64,000 nt of DNA from Thinopyrum elongatum (Eukaryota; Streptophyta; Magnoliopsida; Poales; Poaceae): NCBI GenBank assembly GCA_011799875.1, contig CM022297.1, positions 448,743,292 through 448,807,291 of the forward strand, read 5' to 3'. The notes below the pieces were generated by a model, which did no database searches, was not told the origin of the DNA, and was given only the letters and a program-made list of their open reading frames with translations. A program made the translations under genes and the position numbers. Positions 34,545 to 46,158 of this stretch are shown here, one piece after another; the first letter of the stretch is position 1, and each line of letters starts with the position of its first letter.

Positions 34545-35334
34545 CATGGGCACGAGTGACAGTGTGATACTAGGTTCTGCTGCACTTGTTAGATTCGATC
34601 TACAGACAAAATGACAGGTTACGTCCTAAGCCCGAGCAGAGCTGCCTAGCTAGAGCGTAGAAGTATTACCAGTAGTACGAGTCTCCTGTGGCCTAATCTC
34701 GCGCTGACACAAGCAACAGCTACCAACACGAGCACGTAGCCCTGAATCTGTGCACGGAAAAGTTACTACAGTAGTCCAATTAGATTCAAAAAGGTATACA
34801 GTACTCCTATCAGAACTAAGAAAAACTTCGATTTTTATAAACTGATGAAGTATTCATTGGCTATGCACCGGTTATACTGAAATTTCAAATTACTTTGGTT
34901 TTGAAAAAACCGTGCCGACAAACTTAGCCTAGAGCTCTTGACGGCTGGAAAAGATATTACATCAAATCAAGGGAACAGGTTGTAATATCTCGCCCACCGT
35001 TCTTAAAACGGTTGTTGAGGAAAGTAAAGGAAAATGCAAAATCTTAATGTCAAATAAGGATTGCCGTTGGAAGATTAAGCTCTTTCTTACTCCCTCTGTA
35101 CCATAATATTTGTCGCTGGAGCAGCTGAAGTACTTTAGTAGTGTTGATGATGATCTTGTCCCATCCATCGGTGAACCCTGTCCTCTATCCTACGCGCTCT
35201 CGCTTTTCAGGTGACATGCCATGCCCACCCTATTTCTTCTTGTATCATGCACCTTGCGGAAATTGCTTCTATCCGTCGTCTTTTTGTCACTGAAAACGGA
35301 AAAGAAAGCATGTAACGGATTCGATGCAGCTCAG
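34545..35334 (+). other. Apparently low-copy DNA, no gene seen
   Basis: AT-balanced sequence without a long frame or recognised element, except a possible Stowaway end at 35090. Together with 35606-35912 it is the only part of the window I could not assign to a transposon. Confidence 0.4.
35090..35140 (+). repeat. Possible Stowaway MITE fragment
   Basis: It starts after TA with CTCCCTCTGTACCATAATAT, the typical Triticeae Stowaway terminal sequence. No matching inverted end was found nearby, so it is truncated or fortuitous. Confidence 0.4.
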
Positions 35335-35605
35335 GCTGGTCATAGTGGGGAGTAACTTATACTAGTGTCGTGCATATGACACTAGTCTAAGTTACTACCT
35401 TCATAATGCAAAGTAACATAGTAGTAGTATTATAGATGGCTTCATTTATTAGCTTGTAGACTTATTCTTTCTCAGGAAGCGCTATGTTACAGTAACATAT
35501 TATGTTACTCTAAACATCTCTCTCCTCATTAACAGCATGCCAAATAAGCAAAAATTTCTTGAAGTGCGCTATGTTACTACCCAAGTTACTTCTACTGTGA
35601 CTGGC
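35335..35605 (+). mobile_element. 271-bp MITE with terminal inverted repeats
   Basis: Ends GCTGGTCATAGTGGGGAGTA and (reverse complement) GCCAGTCACAGTAGAAGTA are imperfect inverted repeats, flanked by CTCAG on both sides (35330-35334 and 35606-35610). Inside the left end is a second palindrome, ACTAGTGTC to GACACTAGT. There is no coding capacity. The family type is common in Triticeae; the superfamily is not certain from the 5-bp flank. Confidence 0.75.
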
Positions 35606-35912
35606 CTCAGAAAGAAGGTGCTTGCTAATTAATGCTACACCTAGAAACACGGCTTACACCTCTGTCTGTCTTTGCCTACTTGATTTTTTGTCCCATGCGG
35701 CCATGCTGAGCTTTTCCGTAGCCCTTACCCTGAATCCCCCTGGCATGATACTACGATAGGGATGGTTGAAATTGTGGTTTACTAAGACCGTGATTTTTTT
35801 TTGAGAGAGAGAATCAGGCGATATGTTTTTATACTATATGAGCACACTTTGGGAGAGACGTCTCGAAATGAATAAGCATCATGGCTTGCTCGGAGGTTTT
35901 CAGTCCATGATC
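35606..35912 (+). other. Unassigned spacer, no gene seen
   Basis: It contains a T9 run and GAGAGAGAG but no recognisable feature. Confidence 0.35.
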
Positions 35913-35915
35913 TTA

Positions 35916-36363
35916 GAGCATCTACACCAGGCGTCTCAAACCCTCCTCAAATGCTCCGGTGAACCGTCCGGTCACTGTCCGATCATATTTTTTTATCCAG
36001 ACGTACGCCTCAAACGGCCTCAAATACCTGGACTGACCGGCACCCCATATCTAGCCCAAATATGAGGCGGATATGGGACGCCCGGGCGCGACCGGGCACG
36101 CCCGTCACGTCGGACCCGGCCCATGCTGACCCACCCTACCCACTTATATTCGTTCCCATCCGCTCGCCAGAGCAAACCCTAGCCACTTCACTCCACTCCC
36201 CTCCGCCACCCGAGCTCACCTCCGGCGGTTTTCGGCCTTCTCCGCCATGGCAGACAGCTGATCGGATTCCGACCAGTCTGGATCCGTTGACTGGGGTGTC
36301 ATCCCGTGTGGGTTGGAGGAGGCAATGGCAGTCCGCATTGCACTCCGCCGCTCCCGGGAGGAC
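35916..36363 (+). mobile_element. 5' part of a second Harbinger-like element
   Basis: It begins GAGCATCTACACCAGGCGTC after TTA (35913-35915), the inverted counterpart of the terminus at 34541. It is cut at 36363 by the Tat-like LTR and the remainder lies outside the window. The interior is rich in CCGTCCGG-type sequence and leads to a short coding start. Confidence 0.5.
36247..36363 (+). pseudogene. N-terminal 39 codons of a Harbinger-associated ORF, broken
   Basis: ATG at 36247 gives MADS, then an in-frame TGA at codon 5, then an open Asp/Ser-rich stretch continuing DWGVIPCGLEEAMAVRIALR up to the LTR insertion. The reading frame is unchanged across the stop, so a point mutation is likely. 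Function unknown. Confidence 0.45.
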
Positions 36364-36477
36364 TGAGGGAGTCCTGGACTAGGGGGTCCTCAGGTTGCCG
36401 GCCTAATTCTTATGGGCCGGACAGGTGGGCCGTCGTGTGACTACTACGAGACTGAGCTACGAGGCGACTCCGTGTTA

Positions 36478-37876
36478 GGCCAACTTCAGCGCACGACCCC
36501 AAACGGACGTCCGTTTTGCCCGGATTCTGTCCATTTGGGTAGGGCAATGGGGTTGTGTCCGGGCCTTTCCTGGGATGCGTCGGCCGTGCGCCCAACGCGC
36601 GGCCGCATCCCGGCCGCATCCTGTCCGCGTACATTTTTCTTTTCAAGCACATATCTTTTTTTCATCATTGATTTTTGATACATGGAAATATATCACCAAA
36701 TTTTGACTAGAAAAGCAAGCCCAAAGAAAACAAGAACCACAAGAAGACATTTTAGAAGATAACCAACTTCCATAACTGCTCCCGTAAGTTGGATTAGTGC
36801 CTTCTCGATGCATTCATTGTTGGTCTGCGGAGGCTCGATCTTGTGTGCTTCTTTCTTCTTCGAGTCTAAAGAAGTAGACGTTGCTTCCTCGCATCTAGTC
36901 TCATGTCTAGCCTCTATTCTAGCAACAAGTGCACTAGTCTCATCTCTAGCCTCTATTCTAGCTAAAAGTGCACGAACATCTACTAAATCGCGCTCTATCA
37001 ATATTATCGATGTACTCTTCTTTTCAATACCAAAAGTTGCATCCATTCTACACAATAAAAATTTAAGTTAGCACAACTAGTCAAATCTGAGAGCACAACT
37101 GAAGCTAAATAGCACATACCCCATCGATTGAGCACTTGATGAACACCCATCCGAGATGTTCCGGCGTTGTAGAGACGCGGCGCAAGACCTTCTTTGGGTA
37201 GTCGTCGCACTTAATGAGTGGCAACGGTGCGCCGACGAGCTTTTGGGCCAGCAACGAGCCCGGCTGATGGCCGTTCGTGTATCTGCCGGCGAACCGCCGA
37301 CGGTGTAGATCCAAGCAGCTAGAGGCGGAGTCAGTACCTGCATGCGACCTTGCGGCCTTGCCGGGGCCTTCCGGCCCGGTGCCCGGCCAGTCCATGGCAC
37401 GACATGGCCTCCCACAGCCGGGCGAGCTCAAGCCCGGCCGGATCCGCTCCAAATCCGACCGTCGGTTGCGCAAATCAGGTGGCCGTGGTTGGGTAGCTTG
37501 GGGGCGTCGAGGGAAAGGGGGCTGGGCGAGGGCACGTCTGAGCTGCACAGCGGCAATGGAAGCGGCGGCGGCGGCGGCGAGGGAAAGAGTGGCGGGGGTG
37601 CGGCTACAGCGCTCGGGCGGAGGGGGAGGGGGGATAAAAAAGGGAGGCCTGTGCCACCGACGGGCGGGCCAGGGGAGGACAAGCGCACGTGGCCCGCCCG
37701 TCCGCGCGCTGTCCGTTTCACCTCAAAAGCGGCCCAAATTTGGGCCGGGGATGGGTCTAAAGCGGACAGAAAACGGACAAAGTCCGTTTGCGTCCGCGCG
37801 CTGGGCCGTCTGGTATGTCCGTTTTTTCCCAAACGGATGCACCCGGACAGGATGGGGTCGCGCGCTGGAGTTGGCC
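36478..37876 (-). mobile_element. Harbinger-like element inside the Tat-like LTR
   Basis: 1399 bp with 24-bp terminal inverted repeats (GGCCAACTTCAGCGCACGACCCCA against GGCCAACTCCAGCGCGCGACCCCA; two differences) and TTA on both sides (36475-36477, 37877-37879). Subterminal AAACGGA and TCCGTTT repeats are present at both ends. No transposase was seen; it carries a decayed GRF-type zinc-finger gene on the minus strand. Confidence 0.82.
36693..37260 (-). pseudogene. GRF-type zinc-finger protein, two exons, inactivated
   Basis: The minus strand has a GRF-like block (PLPLIKCDDYPKKVLRRVST, then WVFIKC) in exon 1. A 72-bp intron follows (37119-37048) with GTATGT and TGTAG borders; exon 2 continues NGCNFWY, then TGA where the conserved Trp belongs, then KEEYI. 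A further frameshift leads to a coiled-coil-like stretch and a hydrophobic C-terminus (VGYLLKCLLVVLVFFGLAFL), likely a membrane anchor. The second finger cysteine (CDDC in the family) is Tyr here. GRF fingers bind single-stranded nucleic acid in known proteins; such ORFs are common passengers of grass DNA transposons. The N-terminal extent is uncertain. Confidence 0.6.
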
Positions 37877-37990
37877 TTAGGCCCGGAAACCCTCGGAGTC
37901 TTGGTGTGTCCCCCAAGTCAAGATAGGAGATTCGGCATGTTATTTCCCTTGTTGTAACCGACCTTGTGTAACCCTGGTACCCCTGGTGCC

Positions 37991-37998
37991 TATATAAA
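37991..37998 (+). promoter_or_regulatory. TATA box of the Tat-like LTR
   Basis: TATATAAA, followed by the GAGGGTTTAGTCCGTAG segment typical of the transcribed part of this LTR family. Confidence 0.65.
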
Positions 37999-38259
37999 CC
38001 AGAGGGTTTAGTCCGTAGAGGCTAGAACAATAACCATCATCCTACTAGTCTAGAGTTTAGTTCATCTGATCTCGTGGTAGATCGACTATGTAATCCTCAT
38101 ATACACAAGCAATATAATCAAGCAGGACGTAGGGTTTTACCTCTTAGAGAGGGCCCGAACCTGGGTAAACATCGTGTCCCTAGCCCCTTGTTCCCCATTA
38201 ATCTAAGATCCACAGCTCGGGACCCCCTACACGAGATCCTCCGGTTTTGACAACGACAT

Positions 38260-38277
38260 TGGTGCTTTCATTGAAAG
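38260..38277 (+). other. Primer-binding site of the Tat-like element
   Basis: TGGTGCTTTCATTGAAAG follows one base after the LTR end GACA. The style is that of grass Tat-type elements; the tRNA was not identified with certainty. Confidence 0.55.
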
Positions 38278-38305
38278 TTCCGCTGTCGGATCGCCGAAAG
38301 GATTA

Positions 38306-38494
38306 ATGGCTCGCCTGTTCATCAATAACGTCATCCATGCCAAGGACGCCTCCGTCCTCGGCCAAGATTTCGCGTTTGGCAGCATCATACTACGCGTCGA
38401 TCCGACCGCCCGCCTCGGCCAGGTTGGAAACTTCGCCCCCGGCCAGAAGGTCAGGTTCAGGAGCCTAGAGTTCACCATCGGCCCCCCGGGGGAC
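38306..38494 (+). pseudogene. N-terminal 63 codons of Tat-like ORF, truncated by insertion
   Basis: It starts MARLFINNVIHAKDASVLGQ and stays open up to the Athila LTR at 38495. The remaining part lies beyond the right edge. Probably the beginning of gag or of the leading ORF; no domain is recognisable in this length. Confidence 0.5.
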
Positions 38495-40060
38495 TGCTAC
38501 TTCTTGAGCTTGCGTTGATTTTTCCCTTGAAGAGGAAAGGGTGATGCAACAAAATAGAGATAAGTATTTCCCTCAGTTACGAACCAAGGTATCAATCCAG
38601 TAGGAGGCACAAGCAAGTCTCCAATATATGCACCTGCACAAACTAACAAACACTTGCACACAACGCGAAAAGGGGTTGTCAATCCCTTCATGGTCACGAA
38701 CAAGAGTGAGGTCTAATAGAGATAGGTATAAAAGATAAATAAAAGAGCAAACTAAAGTAAATATAAATAAATTACAGCAAGGTATTTTTGAGTTTTTTGG
38801 TTTATATATCCAAAAATATATGATGGAAAATAGACCCGGGGGCCATAGGTTTCACTAGAGGCTTCTCTCTTGAAAGAAAACATACGGTGGGTAAACAAAT
38901 TACTGTTGAGCAATTGATAGAAAAGCGCATAGTTATGATGATATCTAAGGCAATGATCATGAATATAGGCATCACGTCCGTGACAAGTAGACCGAAACAA
39001 TTCTGCATCTACTACTATTACTCCACACATCGACCGACTCCTGCCTGCATCTAGAGTATTAAGTTTGTAAGAACAGAGCAACGCTTTAAGTAAGATGACA
39101 TGATGTAGAGGGATAAACTCAAGCAATATGACATAAACCCCATCTTTTTATTCTTGATGGCAACAATACAATACGTGCCTCGCTACCCCTTCTATCATTG
39201 GGTGAGGACACCGCAAGATTGAACCCAAAACTAAGCACCTCTCCCATTGCAAGAAAAAACCAATCTAGTTGGCCAAACCAAACCGATAGTTCGAAGAGAA
39301 ATACAAAGATATCTTAATCATGCATAAAAGAGTTCAGAGAAGACTCAAATAATATTCATAAATAATCTGATCATAAATCCACAATTCATCGGATCTCAAC
39401 AAACGCACCGTGAAAGAAGATTACATCGGATAGAACTCCAAGAACATCGAGGAGAACATTGTATTGAATATCAAAGAGAGAGAAGAAGCCATCTAGCTAC
39501 TAGCTATGGACCCGTAGGTCTGTGGTAAACTAGTCATGCTTCATCGGAAGGGCAGCAAGGTTGATGTAGAGGCCCTCCGTGATCGAATCCCCCTCCGGCA
39601 GAGTGCCGGAAAAGGCCCCAAGATGGCATCTCACGGGAACAGAGGCTTGTGGCGGCGCAAAAGTATTTTGGTGGACGCTTCTAATGTTTGGGGAATATTT
39701 AAGAATATATAGAGCTGGAATTAGGGTTAGGGGACTCCTGAGGGGCCCAGAAGCCAGGGGGTGCACCCTAGAGGCTTGTGGCCTCCTCGGGACTCTTTTG
39801 GCCCTCTCTCCAAGCCTCGTAGGTGTCTTCTGGTCCAAGAAAAATCATCTAAAGTTTTATTCCGTTTGGACTCCGTTTGATATTCCTTTTCTGTAAAAGT
39901 CAAAAACAAGGAAAAAACAGAAACTGGCACTGGGCTCTAGGTTAATAAGTTAGTCCCAAAAATAATATAAAATAGCATATTAATGCATATAAAACATCCA
40001 AAACAGATAATATAATAGCATGGAATAATAAAAAATTATAGATACGTTAGAGACGTATCA
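38495..40060 (-). repeat. 3' LTR of the Athila-like element
   Basis: 1566 bp. The start on the minus strand is TGATACGTCTCTAACGTATC; the end is AGCTCAAGAAGTAGCA. The stretch 38495-39130 matches 46183-46801 closely. Confidence 0.88.
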
Positions 40061-42848
40061 AGCATCCCCAAGCTTAATTACTGCTTGTCCTCGAGTAGGT
40101 AAATGATAAAAACAGAATTTTTGATGTGGAATGCTACCTAACATATTTATCAATGCAATTTTCTTTATTGTGGCAAGAATATTCCGATTCATAAAATTCA
40201 AAACAAAAGTTTAATATTTACATAAAAACAATAATACTTCAAGCATACTAATAAAGCAATCATGTCTTCTCAAAATAACATGGCCAAAGAAAGTTGTCCC
40301 TACAAAATCATATAGTCTGGCTATGCTCCATCTTCATCACACAAAGTATTTCATCATGCACAACCCCGATGACAAGCCAAGCAATTGTTTCATACTTTTG
40401 GTGTTCTCAAAAGTTTTCAACTTTCACGCAATACATGAGCGTGAGCCATGGACATAACACTATAGGTGGAATAGAATATGGTGGTTGTGGAGAAGACAAA
40501 AAGGAAGGAGAAAGTCTCACATCAACTAGGCAAATTAATGGGCTATGGAGATGCCCATCAATTGATATCGATGCAAGTGAGTAGGGATTGCCATGCAATG
40601 GATGCACTAGAGCTATAAGTGTATGAAAGCTCAAAAAGAAACTAAGTGGGTGTGCATCCAACTTGCTTGCTCATGAAGACCTAGGGCAATTTGAGGAAGC
40701 CCATCATTGGAATATACAAGCCAAGTTCTATAATGAAAAATTCCCACTAGTATATGTAAGTGACAAAATAGGAGACTCTCTGTCATGAAGAACATGGTGC
40801 TACTTTGAAGCACAAGTGTGGAAAAAGGATAGTAACATTGTCCCTTCTCTGTTTTTCTCTCATTTCTTTTTTTGTTTGGGCTTCTTTGGCCTCTTTTTTT
40901 ATTTGTGCTTCTTTGGCCTATTTTATTATTTTTTAAAGTCCGGAGACTCATCCCAACTTGTGAGGGAATCATAGCTTCCATCATCCTTTCCTCACATGGG
41001 ACAATGCTCTAATAATGATGATCATCACACTTTTATTTACTTACAACTCAAGAATTACAACCCGATACTAGAACAAAATATGACTCTATATGAATGCCTC
41101 TGGTGGTATACCGGGATGTGCAATGATCAAGAGTGACATGTATAAAAAATATGAACAGTGGCCAAGCCACAAATACTATGCCAACTACATGATCATGCAA
41201 AGCAATATGACAATGATGGTATGTGTCATAATAAAACGGAACGGTGGAAGTTGCATGGCAATATATCTCGGAATGGCTATGTAAATGCCATAATAGGTAG
41301 GTATGGTGGCTGTTTTGAGGAAGGGTATATGGTGGATTTAATGCACCGGCAAAAGTTGTGTGGTACTAGAAAGGGTAGCAATGGTGGAAGGGTGAAAGTG
41401 TGTATAATCCATGGACTCAACATTAGTCATAAAGAACTCACATATTTATTGCAAAAAATTATTAGCCATCGAACAAAGTACTACACGCATGCTCCTAGGG
41501 GGATATATTGGTAGGAAAAGACCATCGCTCATCCCCGACTGCCACTCATAAGGAAGACAATCAAAGAATAAATCATGCTCCGACTTCATCACATAACAGT
41601 TCACCATAAGTGCATGCTACGGGAACCACAAACTTTAACACAAGTATTTCTACCAATCCACAATTACTCACTAGCATGACTCTAATATCACCATCTTTAT
41701 ATCTCAAAACAATTGCAAAGAATCAAACTTCTCATATATTCAATGCTCTTTTATATGAAAGTTTTTATTATATCCCTCTTGGATGCCCATCATATTAGGA
41801 CTAAATTCATAACCTAAGAAAATTACCATGCTGTTTAAGACTCTAAAAATAATATAAGTGAAGCATGAGAATTCAACAATTTCTATAAAATAAAGCCACC
41901 GTCGTGCTCTAAAAAGATATAAGTGAAGCACTAGAGCAAACTGCCTAGCTCAAAAGATATAAGTGAAGCACATAGAGTATTCTAATAAATTCACGATTAA
42001 AGCGTGTCCCTCTCAAAATGTGTGTACAGCAAGGATGATTATGGCAAACTAAAAAGAAAAGACTCATATCATACAAGACGCTCCAAGCAAAACACATATC
42101 ATGTAGTGAATAAAAATATAGCCTCAAGTAAATTTACCAATGGATTGAAGACGAAAGAAGGGATGCCATCCGGGGCATCCCCAAGCTTAGATGCTTGGTT
42201 GTCCTTGAATGTTACCTTGGGGTTCCTTGTGCATCCCCAAGCTTAGGCTCTTGCCACTCCTTATTCCATAGTCCATCAAATCTTTACCCAAAACTTGAAA
42301 ACTTCACAACACAAAACTCAACAGAAAAATCGTAAGATCCGTTAGTATAATAAAATAAATCACCACTTTAGGTACTGTTGTGAACTCATTCTAAATTTAT
42401 ATTGGTTTTATATCTATTTTATTCCAACTTCTCCATGGTTCATACCCCTCGATACTACCCATAGATTTATCAAAATAAGCAAACAACACATAGAAAACAG
42501 AATCTGTCAAAAACAGAATAGTCTGTAGTAATCTGGAAATTTTGTATACTTCTATAACTCCAAAAATTCTGAAAAATTAGGATAATTTAGGAAATTTGTA
42601 TATCAATCTTGTGTAAAAATTCAGATCAAAAGCATGTTTCTATGATTTTATAAATTTCTGGCAATGAGCACAAAAGTTTCTGTTTTTCTGCAAGATCAAA
42701 TCAACTATCACCATAGACCATCCCAAAAGTCTTACATGGCTCAAACACTAATTAAAATACCAAAACACAATTACTACAGAGGTAATAATGTGTATTTATT
42801 GAAAAACAGAACCAAAAACAAAAAAAACATAAAAATAAAATTGGGTTG
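40061..42848 (-). other. Non-coding 3' region of the Athila-like element
   Basis: No long frame occurs on the sense strand. It contains three copies of TAAGCTTGGGGATGC (sense) at 40062-40076, 42175-42189 and 42231-42245; the first is the polypurine tract at the LTR. The size and lack of coding fit Sabrina-like elements. Confidence 0.65.
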
Positions 42849-42853
42849 CCTCC

Positions 42854-43806
42854 TGTTGGGGTACACAAACAGGGGTGTTTATTTCCCCTGACTTGTGCAT
42901 GGACGAAGAGCCTCTGCCCCGGTAGCCAAGGCTTAGCGAAGGAATGGCTACCCCAAACGTGCAAAACAAGACCAAGCCAGAGGAACTGCTCTTCATGAGA
43001 TCAAGGAGCGGATCAAGAAGACTAAGTCAAACAAGACAGCAGAGCATCACCTTGGGAAGGCCTCCCTTGCCGGGCAGGAGAGCCTGGCCGGGTCGAGGCC
43101 GCCCCAGGTACAAGTCCAAGATTCCCCCGGGCAGGCTTGCTGGGTTCGCCAAGTGCGAGGACTCCCGCCAAGGCACCACCGCTCCACCGCACCACAACGC
43201 AAATCGCTTATCAATGCGGTGTCAAGCCTCCAGGTGATTAAGTGGCTACCGCCAAGCACATGGCAGCCCATTAGAAGACAGATTACTCTCATGTGACACC
43301 CGTCCAGAGGCGTGTCGAACAGATAAGCAGAAGATGATTAAGCGGCACAGTAGGCTTGCCGGGCTTCACCCTCCACATGACACCTAGCAGTGCATTTAAT
43401 GCACTTTGTCCTAACTGCCAGAGTTAGGTATGATAGCACTATTAGCTATCTAATCACTAGATAAAGATTGTGTTGCCACTGTGGTTACCCCTTGAGCTAT
43501 AAAAGGAGGTCCGAGGCAAACTAGCAAAGGATTCAGACCCTTGCATACTTGTACACGCATAGCATCTCTCCCCGAGGCCACCTTGCCGGGCTTGAGCGCT
43601 GCGTGTTCATCGTGTTCCTCCATCCAATCCACCAAAGCAGGAGTAGGGTTTTACGCTTCCCAGCTGCCCGAACCTGGGTAAAAACCACCAGTGTCATCAT
43701 CGTCATGCTGTTTCATGGCCTCCGCTCTTTGTGCAACGTGATCTTCCCCCTTGCCGAACCACAAAGGGGCCAATGACCCCATAGGTGATCGTGTTCCTCC
43801 AGGACA
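42854..43806 (+). mobile_element. 953-bp solo LTR inserted in the Athila-like element
   Basis: TGTTGGGGTACACAAACAGG to CCTCCAGGACA, with perfect CCTCC duplications at 42849-42853 and 43807-43811. CTATAAAAGG and a GGGTTTTACGC..GAACCTGGGTAAAA stretch mark promoter and downstream LTR parts of Gypsy style. No internal domain is present. The family is not recognised. Confidence 0.8.
43497..43506 (+). promoter_or_regulatory. TATA box of the 953-bp solo LTR
   Basis: CTATAAAAGG about 350 bp before the LTR end. Confidence 0.6.
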
Positions 43807-43970
43807 CCTCCCAACAAGCGCTATTGTTTAACGCCCCTAGCTAGGCATAAAACATAGATCTAGGTATTGTCATCTTTGGTATGCAATCCATAAGTAGCCC
43901 TCAAAATAGATTCATATTGCAACTTAATTTTCTTTCTTGGGAATTGTTCCATGCCCTTCCTTAACGGAAA

Positions 43971-44312
43971 TTAAAATCTAATGTTTCCTTCTTTCATATC
44001 AATAATTGCACCAATCGTTCTAAGGAAAGGTCTACCAAGAATAATAGGACATGTAGTATTGCAATCTATATCAAGCACAATAAAATCTATGGGCACATAA
44101 TTCCTATTTGCAACAATAAGAACATCATTAATCCTTCCCATAGGTTTCTTAATAGTGGAATCCGCTAGATGCAAATTCAAAGAACAATCATCAAATTTAT
44201 GGAAACCTAGCACATCACATAAAGTTTTCAGAATTGAGGAAACGCTAGCACCCAAATCACACAAAGCATTACACTCATAATCTTTAATTTTAATTTTATA
44301 GTAGGTTCCCAC
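43971..44312 (-). pseudogene. Athila-type aspartic protease region
   Basis: About 113 residues on the minus strand with CDLGASVS (the active-site Asp in the Athila form), then the IILGRPFLRT flap-end motif and the DMKEGNIRF end. It lies directly after gag but in another frame, overlapping its stop at 44312-44314. The frame only begins at GTG, so the join to gag is probably a break rather than a programmed shift. The conserved fold would cleave the gag polyprotein. Confidence 0.65.
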
Positions 44313-45943
44313 TAATCATAAAGCTTTCTAGGGATTGAAACTTCCAACTCAAGTTTTTCTTCAAACGATTTCATCATAGCATCAACTATATGTTTAGTAA
44401 AAGCTTTATTTTGATTGTAAGCATGAGGTGAATTAAGCATGGATTGCAAGAAGGAAATACAATCTATTAAAGAACAATTATCATAATTAAAGTACTTGAA
44501 ATCCAAAAGAGTGGGTTCATCGCTACTTAAAGTTTTGACCTCTCCAATCCCACTTTTATCAATTTTTTCATCAAGATCTTCACCCTCCAAATTATTGGGA
44601 CGCCTTCTAGCTAAAGCTGACTCATCTCCAGTCCCATCTTTATTAAGATTTATATTAGCAAACAAAGATTCAATAGGAGTCACACCAATCACTTTAAGAT
44701 CTTCATCATTATTTTCACAAAAACTAGAAGAACATGCTTTTTCTAGCCAATCTCTCTTAGCACGCATCCTAGCAGTTCTCTCTTTACATTCATCCATAGA
44801 AATTTTAATAGCTTTCAAAGACTCATTAATATCAATCTTAGGTGGCATAGATCTAATCTTTAAAGAATCAATCCCATGAGAAATTCTATCAACGTTCCTA
44901 GCCAAATCATCAATCTTAAGCAATTTTTCTTCTACCATAGCATTGAAATTCTTTTGAGAATTAATGGAATCTTTAATATTATTCTCAAGATCAGAGGGTA
45001 TTTTATTATAATTTCCATAAGAATTGTTGTAGGAATCACCATAATTATTAGAGGAATTACTAGGAAACGGCCTAGGGTTGAAATTACCTGTATATGCGTT
45101 ATTACCAAAATTGTTCCTACCAACAAAATTCACATCCATAGATTCATTATTATTCTCAATCAAGGTGGACAAAGGAATATCATTAGGATCAATTGGAGCG
45201 CTCTTACTAGCAAACAATTTTATAAGTTCATCCATCTTTTCACTCAAAGTATTAATTTCTTCAATCGCATGCACTTTTCTACTAGTGGAAGATCTTTCGG
45301 TATGCCATTGAGAGTAATTTGCCATAATATTATCTAGAATTTTAGTAGCTTCTCCTAATGTAATTTCCATAAAAGTACCTCCCGCGGCGGAATCTAAAAG
45401 ATTTCTAGATGCAAAATTCAATCCGGCATAAATTTTTTGTATGATCATCCATAAACTTAAACCATGAGTAGGGCAATTTCTTATCGTCAATTTCATCCTC
45501 TCCCAAGATTGTGCAACATGTTCATGATCAACTTGCTTAAAATTCATTATATCGTTCCTAAGGGAGATGATCTTAGCGGGAGGAAAATACTTGGAAATAA
45601 AAGCATCTTTACACTTATTCCATGAATCAATACTATTTTTAGGCAAAGATGAAAACCAAGTTTTAGCACGATCTCGTAGTGAGAATGGAAATAACTTCAA
45701 TTTAACAATATCATTATCCACATCTTTTTTCTTTTGCATATCACACAACTCAATGAAAGTATTTAGATGGGATGCAGCATCTTCATTAGGACTACCGGAA
45801 AATTGTTCTTTCATAACAAGATTCAACAAAGCGGCATTAATTACATAAGATTCCGGACTAGTGGCGGGAGCAATCAGAGTACTAATAAAATCATTATTAT
45901 TAGTGTTGGAAAAGTCACACAACTTAGTGTTTTCTTGAGACAT
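44312..45943 (-). CDS. Athila-type gag, 543 residues
   Basis: An uninterrupted frame from ATG at 45943 (MSQENTKLCDFSN). The retrotransposon gag block covers about residues 45-200: VMKEQFSGSPNEDAASHLN, FPFSLRDRAKTWFSSLP, CKDAFISKYFPPAKI. After it come an Asn-rich spacer (about 265-320) and a charged C-terminal part rich in Lys/Asp/Glu. It ends with the FEEKLELEVSIPRKLYD stretch. Gag forms the virus-like particle in the cytoplasm. The frame is intact although the element is otherwise defective. No CCHC zinc knuckle is visible, as is common in Athila gag. Confidence 0.75.
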   Translation of the reverse strand: MSQENTKLCDFSNTNNNDFISTLIAPATSPESYVINAALLNLVMKEQFSGSPNEDAASHLNTFIELCDMQKKKDVDNDIVKLKLFPFSLRDRAKTWFSSLPKNSIDSWNKCKDAFISKYFPPAKIISLRNDIMNFKQVDHEHVAQSWERMKLTIRNCPTHGLSLWMIIQKIYAGLNFASRNLLDSAAGGTFMEITLGEATKILDNIMANYSQWHTERSSTSRKVHAIEEINTLSEKMDELIKLFASKSAPIDPNDIPLSTLIENNNESMDVNFVGRNNFGNNAYTGNFNPRPFPSNSSNNYGDSYNNSYGNYNKIPSDLENNIKDSINSQKNFNAMVEEKLLKIDDLARNVDRISHGIDSLKIRSMPPKIDINESLKAIKISMDECKERTARMRAKRDWLEKACSSSFCENNDEDLKVIGVTPIESLFANINLNKDGTGDESALARRRPNNLEGEDLDEKIDKSGIGEVKTLSSDEPTLLDFKYFNYDNCSLIDCISFLQSMLNSPHAYNQNKAFTKHIVDAMMKSFEEKLELEVSIPRKLYD

Positions 45944-46158
45944 CGTGACAAACCAATCAATCTAGCACACAAGCAAACGAAAAGCAAACAAAAAAGACGA
46001 ACTAAAGAAGGCGAATAAAAAGGCAAATATTTTTGTATTTTTCTGAAAATGTTTTAGAAGTGGGGGAGAGGAAAACAAGAGTCAAATGGCAAATAATGTA
46101 AGTGCAAGAGATGAGAGTTTATGATGGGTACTTGGTAGGCTTTATGTAGAACCTCCTC
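45944..46158 (-). other. Leader of the Athila-like element
   Basis: Purine-poor leader between primer site and gag; no feature. Confidence 0.6.

Larger units (their letters stand above)
36364..38494 (+). mobile_element. Tat-like Gypsy element, 5' LTR and start of internal domain
   Basis: The LTR starts TGAGGGAGTCCTGGACTAGG and ends GACAACGACA at 38258. It contains TATATAAACC and the typical GGACGTAGGGTTTTACC and GAACCTGGGTAAACATCGTG segments. Native LTR length is about 493 bp once the 1402-bp Harbinger insertion (element plus duplicated TTA) is removed. The internal domain is cut at 38494 by the Athila-like element (flank GGGAC). The Tat assignment is by recall of LTR and primer-site style, so it is tentative. 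Confidence 0.65.

Noticed and set aside
37277..37957. Plus-strand frames of about 200 codons in the Harbinger-like element
   Set aside because: They are antisense to the GRF gene and run across the element border into the Tat-like LTR.
44496..45337. Plus-strand frames opposite the Athila-like gag
   Set aside because: Antisense shadows of an intact gag frame.
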